Source of the DNA: Caproicibacterium amylolyticum | GTDB lineage: Bacteria > Bacillota > Clostridia > Oscillospirales > Acutalibacteraceae | Length of the DNA stretch: 64,000 nt | Reading direction: 5' to 3' | Assembly (NCBI RefSeq): GCF_014467055.1 | Contig: NZ_CP060696.1 | Location: 1,612,001-1,676,000, forward strand | Shown here: piece by piece, positions 44,900 through 53,162 of the stretch | Layout of the letters: every line of letters begins with the position of its first letter | Numbering within the stretch: position 1 is the stretch's first letter | Position numbers and translations under genes: made by a program | Notes under the pieces: generated by a model | Seen by the model: the letters and a program-made list of their open reading frames with translations, nothing else | Databases searched by the model: none | What the model was told of the DNA's origin: nothing

Positions 44900-46705
44900 T
44901 TATTTACTAAGCGGCGCTTTGGGGTGCAGTACCGATTCTTTCAGCGGAACCGTCTGGTCACGCCCTAAGTACATATGGTAATACGGCGGATAAGAATTCA
45001 ACATGGCGATTGCCATATGTTTCATTTGATCTTCGTTCAGATTTTGAATGGCTGGTACATCATCCACAGTCAAGCGGTCAGCGGCTGTCTTACCCGCAAA
45101 TTTTTTCAGCCGTTCCACAATGTACCGAACATCATATTTTGAGGGATAAACCTCCAGTACATCCTTTTCCAGCCCGGTAAGCTGATAGACCGCCATCAAT
45201 CCAGTACGCACAGACATTTCAACCGTAAAGACTACGTCTTCCGGCACTTCGACGTACTGACCAAGGAATCCAATGTTTGTGCATCCATCCGGCACATTTT
45301 TCGGGCGATCCGTTATTTTGCGCGGCATAAACTGACTGGTAACGTAAGGCATCATGCAAGTGGAGATGTAGGAATGCTGCAGCACTTCATCTTTAATGTC
45401 CAGCATGTTCAAATGATAGAGCAGCTCTGTCATAATTTCATTACCGGTACACTCACACATCGGCTTTTTTACATAGTTGCCTTCTTTTTCGCCGTAGCAG
45501 CCATATCCCCACATCACCTGCTCATCGTCTTTCTGGTTCAGGAAGAACGGATTATGATGCAGCTCAAAGGACATGTCCCAGTTGGAATCCAGTATCGTAA
45601 TTGCGCCGCCGGTGCCAGCCTTGCTTCCTGTCATTTCTTCAATGCGCCTTACAAGTTCCGGGTATCCCTTAATGGTTGGCATAAAGGAAACCCATTTTGT
45701 TTTATCAATCTGGCCGACAAATTTTTCAGGATGCCCAAACTTCTCATTTTTCCTGGCAAGATTCTGCCAAAGGGTAAACGCACCCAAATCGTCGGTACTG
45801 CGGTTTGTCGGAGCTACTGTTTGGTTGTCACCAAAAGCACTGTTTGTAGTCATGGAACCATTGGTGACCAAAACAATATCTTTTTCATCCATCGAAATCG
45901 TACTCTCTTTTTCCCCCTGACGGACCAACAGTGCTTTTGCCGTGTTGCAAGCCGCGTCCATTTCAATATCATATGCCCAGCAGTTGTATGCCGTCTTAAC
46001 ACCCTTACTGCAAAGCCATGTCATAAGTGGTTTAATCATCGCGTCGTATTCACAATATTTCGTATGAATGATGCCTTCCAGGTATTCGTGGCGTACCTCC
46101 AGTGCGAAGCGCTGAAAATAGCGCTGACACTCCAATGCACTGTGGTATGTTTTAAAAGCCAAACAGCTATGGAAATTGATCCAGCAGCTGCTTTTGAAGA
46201 ACGAATCGTCAAAAATATCGGACACTTTTTTGTCCTCAAGAGCAGACTCCGGCAGGCTTAAAAAGTGCTGCATATCTGCCATGTCCTTCTGGGAAAGGCG
46301 GTAATCGTGGACCTTGCTGTACCGTTCGCCGCGGTTCACCAGAACACGACACTCTGAGTGAATCGGCTCCTCACGGTTAAACTCCACGATATCATCCAGC
46401 ACAGAACGGCCCTTGCTCTCAAGCGAAGGAACTTTACTGAACAAATACCACAGACATTCCATATAGGGTTCCATTTCACGCTCGCCGCGGCAAAGGTAAC
46501 CGAATTCATTGCGCATGCCATCCATGCTTCCACCAACATCATTCCGTTTTTCAAGGATGGTTATGTTTTCACCAGGCATGCCTGCGTCATCAACTAGGAA
46601 TGCTGCTGCCGCCAGGCCAGCCAAACCGCCGCCTACGATGTACGCTTTTCGTTCCTCGATTCCCTCCGGTTTTCTTGGCCTATACATCGTGGAATAAATA
46701 TTCAT
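44900..46705 (-). CDS. ohyA: Oleate hydratase (myosin-cross-reactive antigen family)
   Basis: This 601-residue FAD protein has KAYIVGGGLAGLAAAAFLVDD (dinucleotide fold), EKRNDVGGSMDG with the catalytic-loop Glu, GYLCRGEREMEPYMECLWYL and MMPYVTSQFMPRK. It adds water to oleic acid to form 10-hydroxystearate, a detoxification of unsaturated fatty acids in gut bacteria. The start is ATG at 46705 after AAAAGGAGA. A TetR regulator gene diverges from it. Confidence 0.95.
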   Translation of the reverse strand: MNIYSTMYRPRKPEGIEERKAYIVGGGLAGLAAAAFLVDDAGMPGENITILEKRNDVGGSMDGMRNEFGYLCRGEREMEPYMECLWYLFSKVPSLESKGRSVLDDIVEFNREEPIHSECRVLVNRGERYSKVHDYRLSQKDMADMQHFLSLPESALEDKKVSDIFDDSFFKSSCWINFHSCLAFKTYHSALECQRYFQRFALEVRHEYLEGIIHTKYCEYDAMIKPLMTWLCSKGVKTAYNCWAYDIEMDAACNTAKALLVRQGEKESTISMDEKDIVLVTNGSMTTNSAFGDNQTVAPTNRSTDDLGAFTLWQNLARKNEKFGHPEKFVGQIDKTKWVSFMPTIKGYPELVRRIEEMTGSKAGTGGAITILDSNWDMSFELHHNPFFLNQKDDEQVMWGYGCYGEKEGNYVKKPMCECTGNEIMTELLYHLNMLDIKDEVLQHSYISTCMMPYVTSQFMPRKITDRPKNVPDGCTNIGFLGQYVEVPEDVVFTVEMSVRTGLMAVYQLTGLEKDVLEVYPSKYDVRYIVERLKKFAGKTAADRLTVDDVPAIQNLNEDQMKHMAIAMLNSYPPYYHMYLGRDQTVPLKESVLHPKAPLSK

Positions 46706-46741
46706 ACCGAACCATCTCCTTTTAATTTGTTCGTGTTTCAT

Positions 46742-46926
46742 TTTGTTCTGAAATCAGTATAGTATGGAAGAAGGCAAATCAGAATTGACACATTGCCATT
46801 ACTGTTAAGCAATATTTACAGATGGCACTGTGTGTAAAGCTCTGGTACAATAGTAAAATTCTGTTCATACCCTTGTTAAAAAGAATAGATACAATAAATA
46901 TATTTTTGGGAAAGGAGAATTCTTCC
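46742..46926. promoter_or_regulatory. Divergent control region ohyA / tetR
   Basis: The 185 bases between the two divergent genes are A/T-rich and must carry both promoters. A TACAAT-like -10 (46844-46849) faces the TetR gene. No single convincing operator palindrome could be picked by eye. Confidence 0.4.
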
Positions 46927-47481
46927 ATGCTAAAAAACGCCAAGGAGATGTTTGCAGAGTCATTAAAAAAGATGCTGCAGCAAAAGACTTTAGATCACAT
47001 TACCGTAAAAGACATTGTCGAAGACTGCGGAGTTTCCCGTCAAGCATTTTATTATCATTTTTCAGACATCTATGATCTTGTTGAGTGGATTTTTATTGAG
47101 GAAAGTTCAGCGGCTCTGGCAAAGAACCGCGATATCGATACATGGAAGCAAGGTTACTGCCACGTGCTTCAGCGGATGCAGGAAAACAAAAACCTTGTCC
47201 TTAATTCGTACCGCTCCATAAGTCGGGAATACTTAGAAGCATTTATGTACCGTGTTCTGTATCAGGTCATCTATCCTGTTGTAGAGGAACAAGCGACTGG
47301 TTTAAATGTCGAAGCAAAGCATAAAAAGTTTATTGCACATTTTTACAGTCTCGCAGTCGTTTCCGTAGGAATTGACTGGGTTCGCACCGGCATGAAAGAA
47401 AAGCCCGAGGATATTGCCGACCAAGTTGCTACTCTCGTTCAGGGTGACTTTATAAAAGCGCTCAAAAAATATGCAAAATAA
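46927..47481 (+). CDS. TetR/AcrR-family regulator
   Basis: This 184-residue protein has the TetR helix-turn-helix at its N-terminus (LDHITVKDIVEDCGVSRQAF followed by YYHFSDIYDLVEW) and a ligand-binding C-terminal domain resembling the DhaS/TetR_C_7-like group (FYSLAVVSVGIDWVRTGMKE). The start is ATG at 46927, 9 bases after AAAGGAG; the longer frame upstream runs through the promoter. Being divergent from ohyA, it likely senses fatty acids and controls the hydratase. Confidence 0.88.
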   Translation: MLKNAKEMFAESLKKMLQQKTLDHITVKDIVEDCGVSRQAFYYHFSDIYDLVEWIFIEESSAALAKNRDIDTWKQGYCHVLQRMQENKNLVLNSYRSISREYLEAFMYRVLYQVIYPVVEEQATGLNVEAKHKKFIAHFYSLAVVSVGIDWVRTGMKEKPEDIADQVATLVQGDFIKALKKYAK

Positions 47482-47539
47482 GGAGTCCATCCGGTTCACA
47501 CGCATTTGTAGGCCCTGCCAATATGTTTAGAACGAATAT

Positions 47540-47971
47540 CTACAGCAATCGGTAATGCGGTTTTTCTTCGCCAAAAATCCTCCAGCGGAGAAAATCATCT
47601 ACTATAACCCCAACCAGACCAATCCCACACCACAGCAGCGACCATTTCAGGCAAATCTGTCCCAGCAGATTGAACGGCTGCTTTGAATAATCCCACACAT
47701 GCATGTGCAGACCAAGATTAAAAATACAGCCAAAAAGAAACTCAATGGCTGTAATTGTCAATCCGGCCAGCAGTGCCTGACTTACAAGCGGCCACTCCCA
47801 GCGAATCTTCTGATTTTCCACACCGATTATACAGAATACTAAACCACCGGCTAAAAACATTGACCAGTGCGTCCAATGACGCCAGTGCAGTTCCAACAAG
47901 CAGTAAGCTGTTCCGCCAAAAAGGAACAAAAACAAATATTCCCAAAAAGTGCATAATCGAGTATTTTTCAA
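47540..47971 (-). CDS. Putative ABC transporter permease (CmpB / DUF1113 type)
   Basis: This 143-residue protein of four spans reads FWEYLFLFLFGGTAYCLLEL, IEFLFGCIFNLGLHMHVWDYS and PFNLLGQICLKWSLLWCGIG, the signature of Pfam ABC_trans_CmpB. The WDYS and NLLGQICLKWS motifs are conserved in the family. Despite the name no transport role has been shown. It is a single gene convergent with the TetR gene. Confidence 0.85.
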   Translation of the reverse strand: MKNTRLCTFWEYLFLFLFGGTAYCLLELHWRHWTHWSMFLAGGLVFCIIGVENQKIRWEWPLVSQALLAGLTITAIEFLFGCIFNLGLHMHVWDYSKQPFNLLGQICLKWSLLWCGIGLVGVIVDDFLRWRIFGEEKPHYRLL

Positions 47972-48121
47972 GCTGCTGCACCTCCAAAATGCTATTTAGA
48001 TTTTACGGCAGTCTATTTGCCAGCGCAGAAGTATATGTACTTATATTTATCTCTACCACTTGTGTGAAAAAATGCATTGCATGTAACTCCATAATTCCAA
48101 TCGATTTGGTAATAATTTCGT

Positions 48122-48150
48122 TTGCAAATTAGTTACAGGTCTGTTACAAT
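48122..48150 (+). promoter_or_regulatory. Promoter of the 18-residue peptide gene
   Basis: TTGCAA (48122-48127) and TACAAT (48145-48150) are spaced by exactly 17 bases, a strong sigma-A arrangement. The palindrome TTGTTCT-C-AGAACAA (48154-48168) covers the likely start of transcription and could be an operator. Confidence 0.7.
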
Positions 48151-48194
48151 TACGTTGTTCTCAGAACAATTGCTTTGTAAAGGAGGTCAGCGTT

Positions 48195-48251
48195 ATGTGT
48201 TCACTTTGGAGCTACATCTGCCGTTGCTTTAACATCGGTTCTTTCTGCTAA
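48195..48251 (+). CDS. 18-residue cysteine-rich peptide
   Basis: ATG at 48195 follows a perfect AAAGGAGG with an 8-base spacer. The peptide is MCSLWSYICRCFNIGSFC: four cysteines, three aromatic pairs and one Arg. It is flanked by its own promoter and intrinsic terminator, so the unit is complete. It is too short for standard gene calling. No family is recognised; it could be a toxin-like membrane peptide, a signalling peptide or a leader peptide. Confidence 0.6.
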   Translation: MCSLWSYICRCFNIGSFC

Positions 48252-48270
48252 ATGATTTCGTTTTACATTT

Positions 48271-48298
48271 GCCGCCCCTCAATCGGGGTGGCTTTTTT
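48271..48298 (+). terminator. Terminator of the 18-residue peptide gene
   Basis: GCCGCCCC and CGGGGTGGC pair around TCAAT and are followed by TTTTTT. Confidence 0.85.
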
Positions 48299-48498
48299 GT
48301 ATCAGTACTATAAATTTTCACTTTTTTCTATAAAATAAATTTTATTTAGCTGATGTGCGGTGACTAACATATATATGCCGTAAGCATTTCAATAATTGAT
48401 ATCCCTATCATAGCACCTGAAAAAAAGTCTTTGAAATCTGTTCCACCAATAGTTTGCGGCAAAGCCGCATTTGCAATACCCATAACAAAATAGGAAAA

Positions 48499-48790
48499 CT
48501 ATTTCGGGAAATCATGACCACACCATACTTTTACAGTAGGATTATTTTTTACAAATGCACATATTTTGTCCAGTGTTCTTTGAGCTTTCGCTATATTAAA
48601 AGATGATGTGCCAGGTCCCACACCTATCTCCAAACTTTTATTGCGGATACAGGCGTCACCTGTGATGAGAACAGGACCATCCTTACTGTTAATCAGATAT
48701 GAGATATGACCCGTTGAATGACCGGGTCATGCTCAGGACTCCTTTGGAGGTAAAATTACAATAGAAAGTTTGGGTGTCGGTAGCCCAACA
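48499..48790 (-). pseudogene. MBL-fold hydrolase fragment
   Basis: The minus frame reads IVILPPKES, two TGA stops, then PGHSTGHISYLINSKDGPVL, ITGDACIRNK and a C-terminus VKVWCGHDFPK. PGHSTGH, TGDA and CGHD are metal-site motifs of N-acyl-homoserine-lactonase-like metallo-hydrolases. The N-terminal HxHxDH half is missing. Confidence 0.7.
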
Positions 48791-48812
48791 TACTCATAAC
48801 ATAACTATAGGG

Positions 48813-49466
48813 TCAAATGATCTTTGAATGACTGTGGATATAAAATTCCTCCTGACTGGGCTGAAATTTTCGATCCATTTTTTCAAAATCAGAATCAAAC
48901 TGTTCTGCTGCCTCTTCATTGATTTGATACGCATCGCTCTCTATATAGCGCCATTTCCTTCCGTCCAAATATTTTTCTGTTAATTCTTTTACCAGCATGG
49001 CTGCCGGATAGAAATCCTCATTGATACATATGTTGTATTTTTTGCAGCTCTTAAACCCACGGGAAACGTAATTATCAGGGTTGCCAAAGATTACAATGAC
49101 GTCATAGGCCATCTCTTTTGCTTTTTCAAACGAATACTCAAGCAGTGCTTTACCGTATCCTTTTCTTTGAAACTCTGGAAGAATGCTCAGTGGGCCAAAA
49201 GTCAGTATTTGTTTTTCATGGTTCTCCTCATCTATAAGTTTTGCTTTTGTATACATGATATTTCCGATGATGTGATTGCCTTTTTCAAGAACAAAATCCA
49301 GTTTCGGTATGAAGTCCGGATGATGCCTTATAACATGTACCAAATAATGTTCGCTGCAACCTGGAACATTCAAATTCCAAAAGGCCTTTCTCGTCAATTC
49401 TTCCACTTCACGCAGATCTTTCGCTTGCTCATTCCTAATAAAATATTCTTCTTTTTTATTATTCAA
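48813..49466 (-). CDS. GNAT-family N-acetyltransferase
   Basis: This 217-residue protein has the GNAT core: IRNEQAKDLREVEELTRKAF, LTFGPLSILPEFQRKGYGKA (acetyl-CoA loop Q/RxxGxG/A) and VIVIFGNPDNYVSRGFKSC. The insert NPDNYVSRGF is typical of the YhbS-like subgroup. The substrate is unknown. It is an intact gene amid MBL fragments. Confidence 0.88.
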   Translation of the reverse strand: MNNKKEEYFIRNEQAKDLREVEELTRKAFWNLNVPGCSEHYLVHVIRHHPDFIPKLDFVLEKGNHIIGNIMYTKAKLIDEENHEKQILTFGPLSILPEFQRKGYGKALLEYSFEKAKEMAYDVIVIFGNPDNYVSRGFKSCKKYNICINEDFYPAAMLVKELTEKYLDGRKWRYIESDAYQINEEAAEQFDSDFEKMDRKFQPSQEEFYIHSHSKII

Positions 49467-49502
49467 ATTATTTCTCCTTCAGATTCCACTGTTAAGTAAA
49501 GT

Positions 49503-49775
49503 TTAGTAAAAGACCAAATTTTCAGATTTATTTTTATGTATATTCCCAGCCAATTTGTCCACAGGGAAAGGCTCTCCGTGTGCGGGAAATATCTGTTTTG
49601 CACCCGCTGAGATCATCTTCTCCCAGCTATTATAGTATTCATCCAAGTTGCAGATAAAAACAACGCAATAATGAGTACCTGCAAATGGAAGCATATGTGC
49701 AGCGACATCGCCCACCAGACAGTCTCCATCTGGGAACAAAATGCTGACGAAATCAACCGTATGCCCCGGAGTTTT
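49503..49775 (-). pseudogene. MBL-fold hydrolase, C-terminal fragment
   Basis: The frame reads KTPGHTVDFVSILFPDGDCL, VGDVAAHMLPFAGTHY and AGAKQIFPAHGEPFPVDKL. It covers the second metal-site half of an MBL enzyme and is close to the fragment at 23852-24040. The N-terminal half is absent, so it is not functional. Confidence 0.75.
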
Positions 49776-50055
49776 AAGTAGATATCAGGTGGTGACACTA
49801 AGCTTTAAAGGAATTAAGTCCATTATTCATTCTCTTTTCCTCATCCAAAAATAATACATTTATGGCAAGCAAATGGTGCTGTTATTAATAATTATATATC
49901 TCTTCTGCTACTGAGTTTAAATATAATGTGAAGTTCAGCTGGCATGTTGGGTTATCCATGATGCTCATACTGCGAAATTTAAAATAATGTAATTCATCGC
50001 TGCAAGTGGAAATCGCTATTTATAATCTGGATTATGTGGTGCAAATTCCATCAAA
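49776..50055. other. Intergenic, no gene
   Basis: A/T-rich with stops in all frames and no hairpin with a T-tract found. Confidence 0.4.
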
Positions 50056-51228
50056 TTAAGCCTTACCGCCCTTTTGGGTTGTTTTTCTGAATGTCAATTC
50101 TGTCATAATTATCATTACAATGATGAAAATTGCAAGGTAAGCGGGAAGTATCTGGAAGCTAATTGAATTACCAAGGAGTCCAAACAATGGCGGAATAAAG
50201 GTTGAACCGACATAGGCGCTTGCCATCTGAATCCCGATAATCGCACCAGAATTTTCTGCACCGAAATTGCTCGGCGTGGAATGAATAATGCAGGGATAGA
50301 TTGGCGCACATCCAAGCCCGATAATGATAAATCCGGCAAGTGAAACAGTTAGATTCTGCACGGGAATCACCAAGGATAGTATTCCGCAGGATAGAATACA
50401 AGTACCGAGAATAATCATCTTTCTGTCGCCGAGTTTGTTCATAATAAAACCGCCGATAAATCTACCCACAGTCAGTCCTATGAAAAATAATGATGCAAAC
50501 CTGGCCGCCTGTTCAGTTGCTATACCCTTGACTTCAACCATGTAGGTGCTCGCCCAATTCATCACAGTTGCCTCCGCAGCACAATAGGCGAAAAAGCCGA
50601 TTAACAGGGTAGGAACGCCCTTGATTTTCAGTGCACCGATCAAGCCAATGCTTTTGGCACCGTCTTCCGCTCCGACTTTTTTCTGATTGACTTTCCAGAC
50701 AGGCAGAGTGGCAAGGAGAAGCATGCCAATACCAAGTTGAATGAACGCGACAATGCGGTATCCATTGTTCCATGTTGAATTCTTTATCGCACAGCTCATG
50801 ACAAACGGACTGATAATTGTTCCCACACCCCAGAAGCAATGCAGCCAACTCATATGTTTTGAGGTATAATGAAGCGCAACATAGTTGTTCAGTGCGGCAT
50901 CAATTGCTCCGGCACCAAAACCGTAAGGAATGGCAAATATAATCAGCATCCAGAATTGAGTTGAAAAGGAAAATCCAAGCAAAGCAATCCCCGTAAGTAA
51001 TACACTGGTAACCGTTACGATATGGGTGCCAAACTTTCTTGTCAGTTTATCCGACAGCAGACTGGATACAATTGTGCCACCCGATATAACCATAGAAACG
51101 ATTCCCATGAAAGAAATCGAAACATTCAACGCATTATGCATCACAGGCCATCCCGAGCCAAGAAGCGAATCGGGTAATCCAAGGCTGATAAATGCCAAAT
51201 AAATAATTGCGAGTAAAAGTGAGTACAT
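50056..51228 (-). CDS. MFS transporter
   Basis: This 390-residue protein of twelve spans reads LAFISLGLPDSLLGSGWPVM at the start, the loop-2 motif SDKLTRKFGTHIVTVTSVLL and SWLHCFWGVGTIISPFVMS. This matches the FucP/YbjJ-like sugar or drug MFS subgroup. Substrate not assignable. It is monocistronic among remnants. Confidence 0.88.
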   Translation of the reverse strand: MYSLLLAIIYLAFISLGLPDSLLGSGWPVMHNALNVSISFMGIVSMVISGGTIVSSLLSDKLTRKFGTHIVTVTSVLLTGIALLGFSFSTQFWMLIIFAIPYGFGAGAIDAALNNYVALHYTSKHMSWLHCFWGVGTIISPFVMSCAIKNSTWNNGYRIVAFIQLGIGMLLLATLPVWKVNQKKVGAEDGAKSIGLIGALKIKGVPTLLIGFFAYCAAEATVMNWASTYMVEVKGIATEQAARFASLFFIGLTVGRFIGGFIMNKLGDRKMIILGTCILSCGILSLVIPVQNLTVSLAGFIIIGLGCAPIYPCIIHSTPSNFGAENSGAIIGIQMASAYVGSTFIPPLFGLLGNSISFQILPAYLAIFIIVMIIMTELTFRKTTQKGGKA

Positions 51229-51409
51229 TCTTATTTCTCCAACTTTCAGTTTGTTTTATCGTTTGAACAATCGGTATTTTTACATACATTTTCAAAAACG
51301 CATGGATCACATACGGGCGTTTTTCTACAGCGATTGATTCCATGTTCTAAAATCAACCAATGATACCAACCATACAGTTGATAGTCCTTTTCAACATCCA
51401 ACTCAAAAA

Positions 51410-51553
51410 AGCTACATAAACATCCAGGGCGAATCCTATCGTCTGAAAGACCGACTTAAAACCGGCGCACTGATTGCCCCGCCTGCTGACATTCCGGCGG
51501 CTGAACATTTAGCTTTGTATCCACCATCGGAGCGTTTCTACGAAGCTGCATGA
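51410..51553 (+). pseudogene. Possible IS21 IstB-like C-terminal fragment
   Basis: An open frame without start reads SYINIQGESYRLKDRLKTGA and ends at TGA. GESYR(L)KD is typical of the C-terminus of IstB helper ATPases. The last 15 codons overlap the TetR fragment on the other strand, so the exact junction is unclear. Confidence 0.45.
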
Positions 51554-51790
51554 GATATGGTGATAGAGATAGTTGTTAGGAACATCAACTTTTTTCAGTT
51601 CATCCTTTAACTCTGCTTCAAAAATCCGAATCAGATACTGCTTGAAGAATCTGAAAAACATATCTCCGGATTCTCCGCTAAAAATGCCAAGCATATTCTT
51701 CTGGTTGTCCCGCAAGTGGTAAAGAATGTGTGTAATGATGCATTCCGTGTATTTTTTCTGTGTCAGCAGGCTGTTAAATACACCAAATAT
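51509..51790 (-). pseudogene. TetR-family regulator, C-terminal fragment
   Basis: The minus frame reads LLTQKKYTECIITHILYHLR, MLGIFSGESGDMFFRFFKQY and YLYHHISCSFVETLRWWI, the C-terminal ligand domain of clostridial TetR regulators. The DNA-binding half is missing. It is cut at one side by the IstB-like fragment. Confidence 0.7.
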
Positions 51791-52229
51791 CTACTATTTT
51801 GATTTTCGTTTCCTCCTGTTCGTGATAAATCCCTTCCGGACGATTTGATGCTTTTGTTCGGTAACGTACAAACAGTAGCATATGTTTCTTGAAACGGAAC
51901 TGGCGTTGCCATACAGTGTGTTTGGTAACAAATAAATCATATGTTTTTCTGTACAGAAAGTCAATCCCCCTGCAAAAAAACGGAAAAGCAGTCTGTTATA
52001 TGTTTTTCAAAAACTGGATATCCAATGAGCCAAAATCAACATAATCTGCTCACGGTGGATTCATTCTCATTTATATATAATATAGATCAAAACATGCTTC
52101 ATTACATACTCATTGAGGAAATAGAAACTTTTATAGAACTTAATCCGATTGCTATTTCAGATTTTCTCGACATTTTATCCTTTATTCGAACGGTACCCTA
52201 AATGTTATATATTTTCCCTCTAAAAATTG
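51791..52229. other. Stretch with one doubtful small ORF
   Basis: A plus-strand frame from the ATG at 52025 to 52201 would encode about 58 residues (MSQNQHNLLTVDSFSFIYNI..., acidic, no known motif). It lacks a clear RBS. Nothing else is visible. Confidence 0.3.
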
Positions 52230-52264
52230 CAAAGCGACAGCTTATTAAAAATGCTGTCGCTTTG
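52230..52264 (-). terminator. Hairpin terminator next to dpaB copy 2
   Basis: CAAAGCGACAGC and GCTGTCGCTTTG pair perfectly around an 11-base A/T loop; on the minus strand ATTTTT follows shortly after. Confidence 0.75.
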
Positions 52265-52273
52265 CATGAATTT

Positions 52274-52548
52274 TTAAGTTTTGTCTTTTAGAAGCGGCGC
52301 CAACAAAATTGGCTGCAGCTGTCTGCCGTCCAGCGCAGCTTCCACCGCCTTAGGCAACAGCGAAAAATCCGCCACCACAGAGGAGGGCTTTTTCTCAGAA
52401 TCATCCTGCCGAAAAGGTGTAAAGTATATATGCTTTACGTTTAGCAGGTGACTGATGTTCTGTGCGGAAGCCGCAAGCGCATCATTAGTAGCGATATGCA
52501 GCAGCACCGGTCGCTGCACCCGCAGATTGGATTTTACTGCCATTGTGA
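52274..52548 (-). pseudogene. Dipicolinate synthase subunit B fragment, copy 2
   Basis: About 90 C-terminal residues remain: RPVLLHIATNDALAASAQNI, NVKHIYFTPFRQDDSEKKPS, SLLPKAVEAALDGRQLQPIL. TNDALxAxAxNI and FxQDDxxKKPxS are conserved in DpaB/SpoVFB. The flavoprotein N-terminus is replaced by IS3-type DNA. It has the normal stop. Confidence 0.8.
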
Positions 52549-52585
52549 CACACGTGTGTGTCAATTCATCCTTACAGCAATAAAA

Positions 52586-52816
52586 AGCCCTCAGTATGAC
52601 AATGCTCCAATGGAACGTTATTGCAATACTCTTAAGGCAGAATTGGTCAACCTCTTCAACTTCCGAACCGATGAAGAATTGGCACATGCTGTTTCAGAGT
52701 TTGCTTATGTTTGGTACAATCAGCTTCGTCCACACTCATACAACAATTATCGAACCCCATATGAGGCAAGGTATGGATCAGGTCGATTTAGACAAGGGTG
52801 TTACAAAAACGCTTGA
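52586..52816 (+). pseudogene. IS3-family (IS150-like) OrfB C-terminal fragment
   Basis: The frame encodes 76 residues: SPQYDNAPMERYCNTLKAEL, DEELAHAVSEFAYVWYNQLR, PHSYNNYRTPYEARYG. ME-RYCNTLKAE holds the catalytic Glu of the DDE core. The rest of the transposase is missing. It is a different IS3 lineage from the intact copies. Confidence 0.8.
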
Positions 52817-53104
52817 CCACAACAGTTGCCGTAAGTGCCAGTGTAGCTTTGAAAGTACGCAATGTACTTGAGCCCCTTGCCTTTAGTGCCGAGTATCCGC
52901 TTCCTCGATCTGCCGTGAAACCGGAAGCGCAGCCGACGCGGCGAAATCCCCGGAGCCGCCCGCCGAGCAAAACACGCAGCCACCCACGCCCACTGTGCCG
53001 TCCCGGTTGGGGCAGCCAGTTGCAGCGGACAGCGCTAACTTATAGACTTTGCTGCCAAACAGCCGTCGGCAATAGACATTTGCAGTAAGGTATGTGTGCG
53101 ACAT
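52817..53104 (-). pseudogene. Radical-SAM protein (TIGR01212 type), N-terminal fragment
   Basis: From ATG 53104 (GGAGG 6 bases upstream) the frame reads FGSKVYKLALSAATGCPNRD, GTVGVGGCVFCSAGGSGDFA, then stops. A second frame continues KGLKYIAYFQSYTGTYG up to the IS3 fragment. CPNRDG...GGCVFC is the [4Fe-4S] cluster motif of YhcC-like radical-SAM proteins. It has a frameshift and is truncated. It is G/C-richer than its neighbours. Confidence 0.8.
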
Positions 53105-53162
53105 AGATGGCCTCCGGGAATTTTAATGGTAAATGGTAAACATAATCTGTATTCTGTTTAAA

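Noticed and set aside
45374..46261. 295-codon plus-strand frame inside oleate hydratase, and the similar frame at 38717-39622 inside metY
   Set aside because: Both are long shadows of conserved genes without initiation signals.
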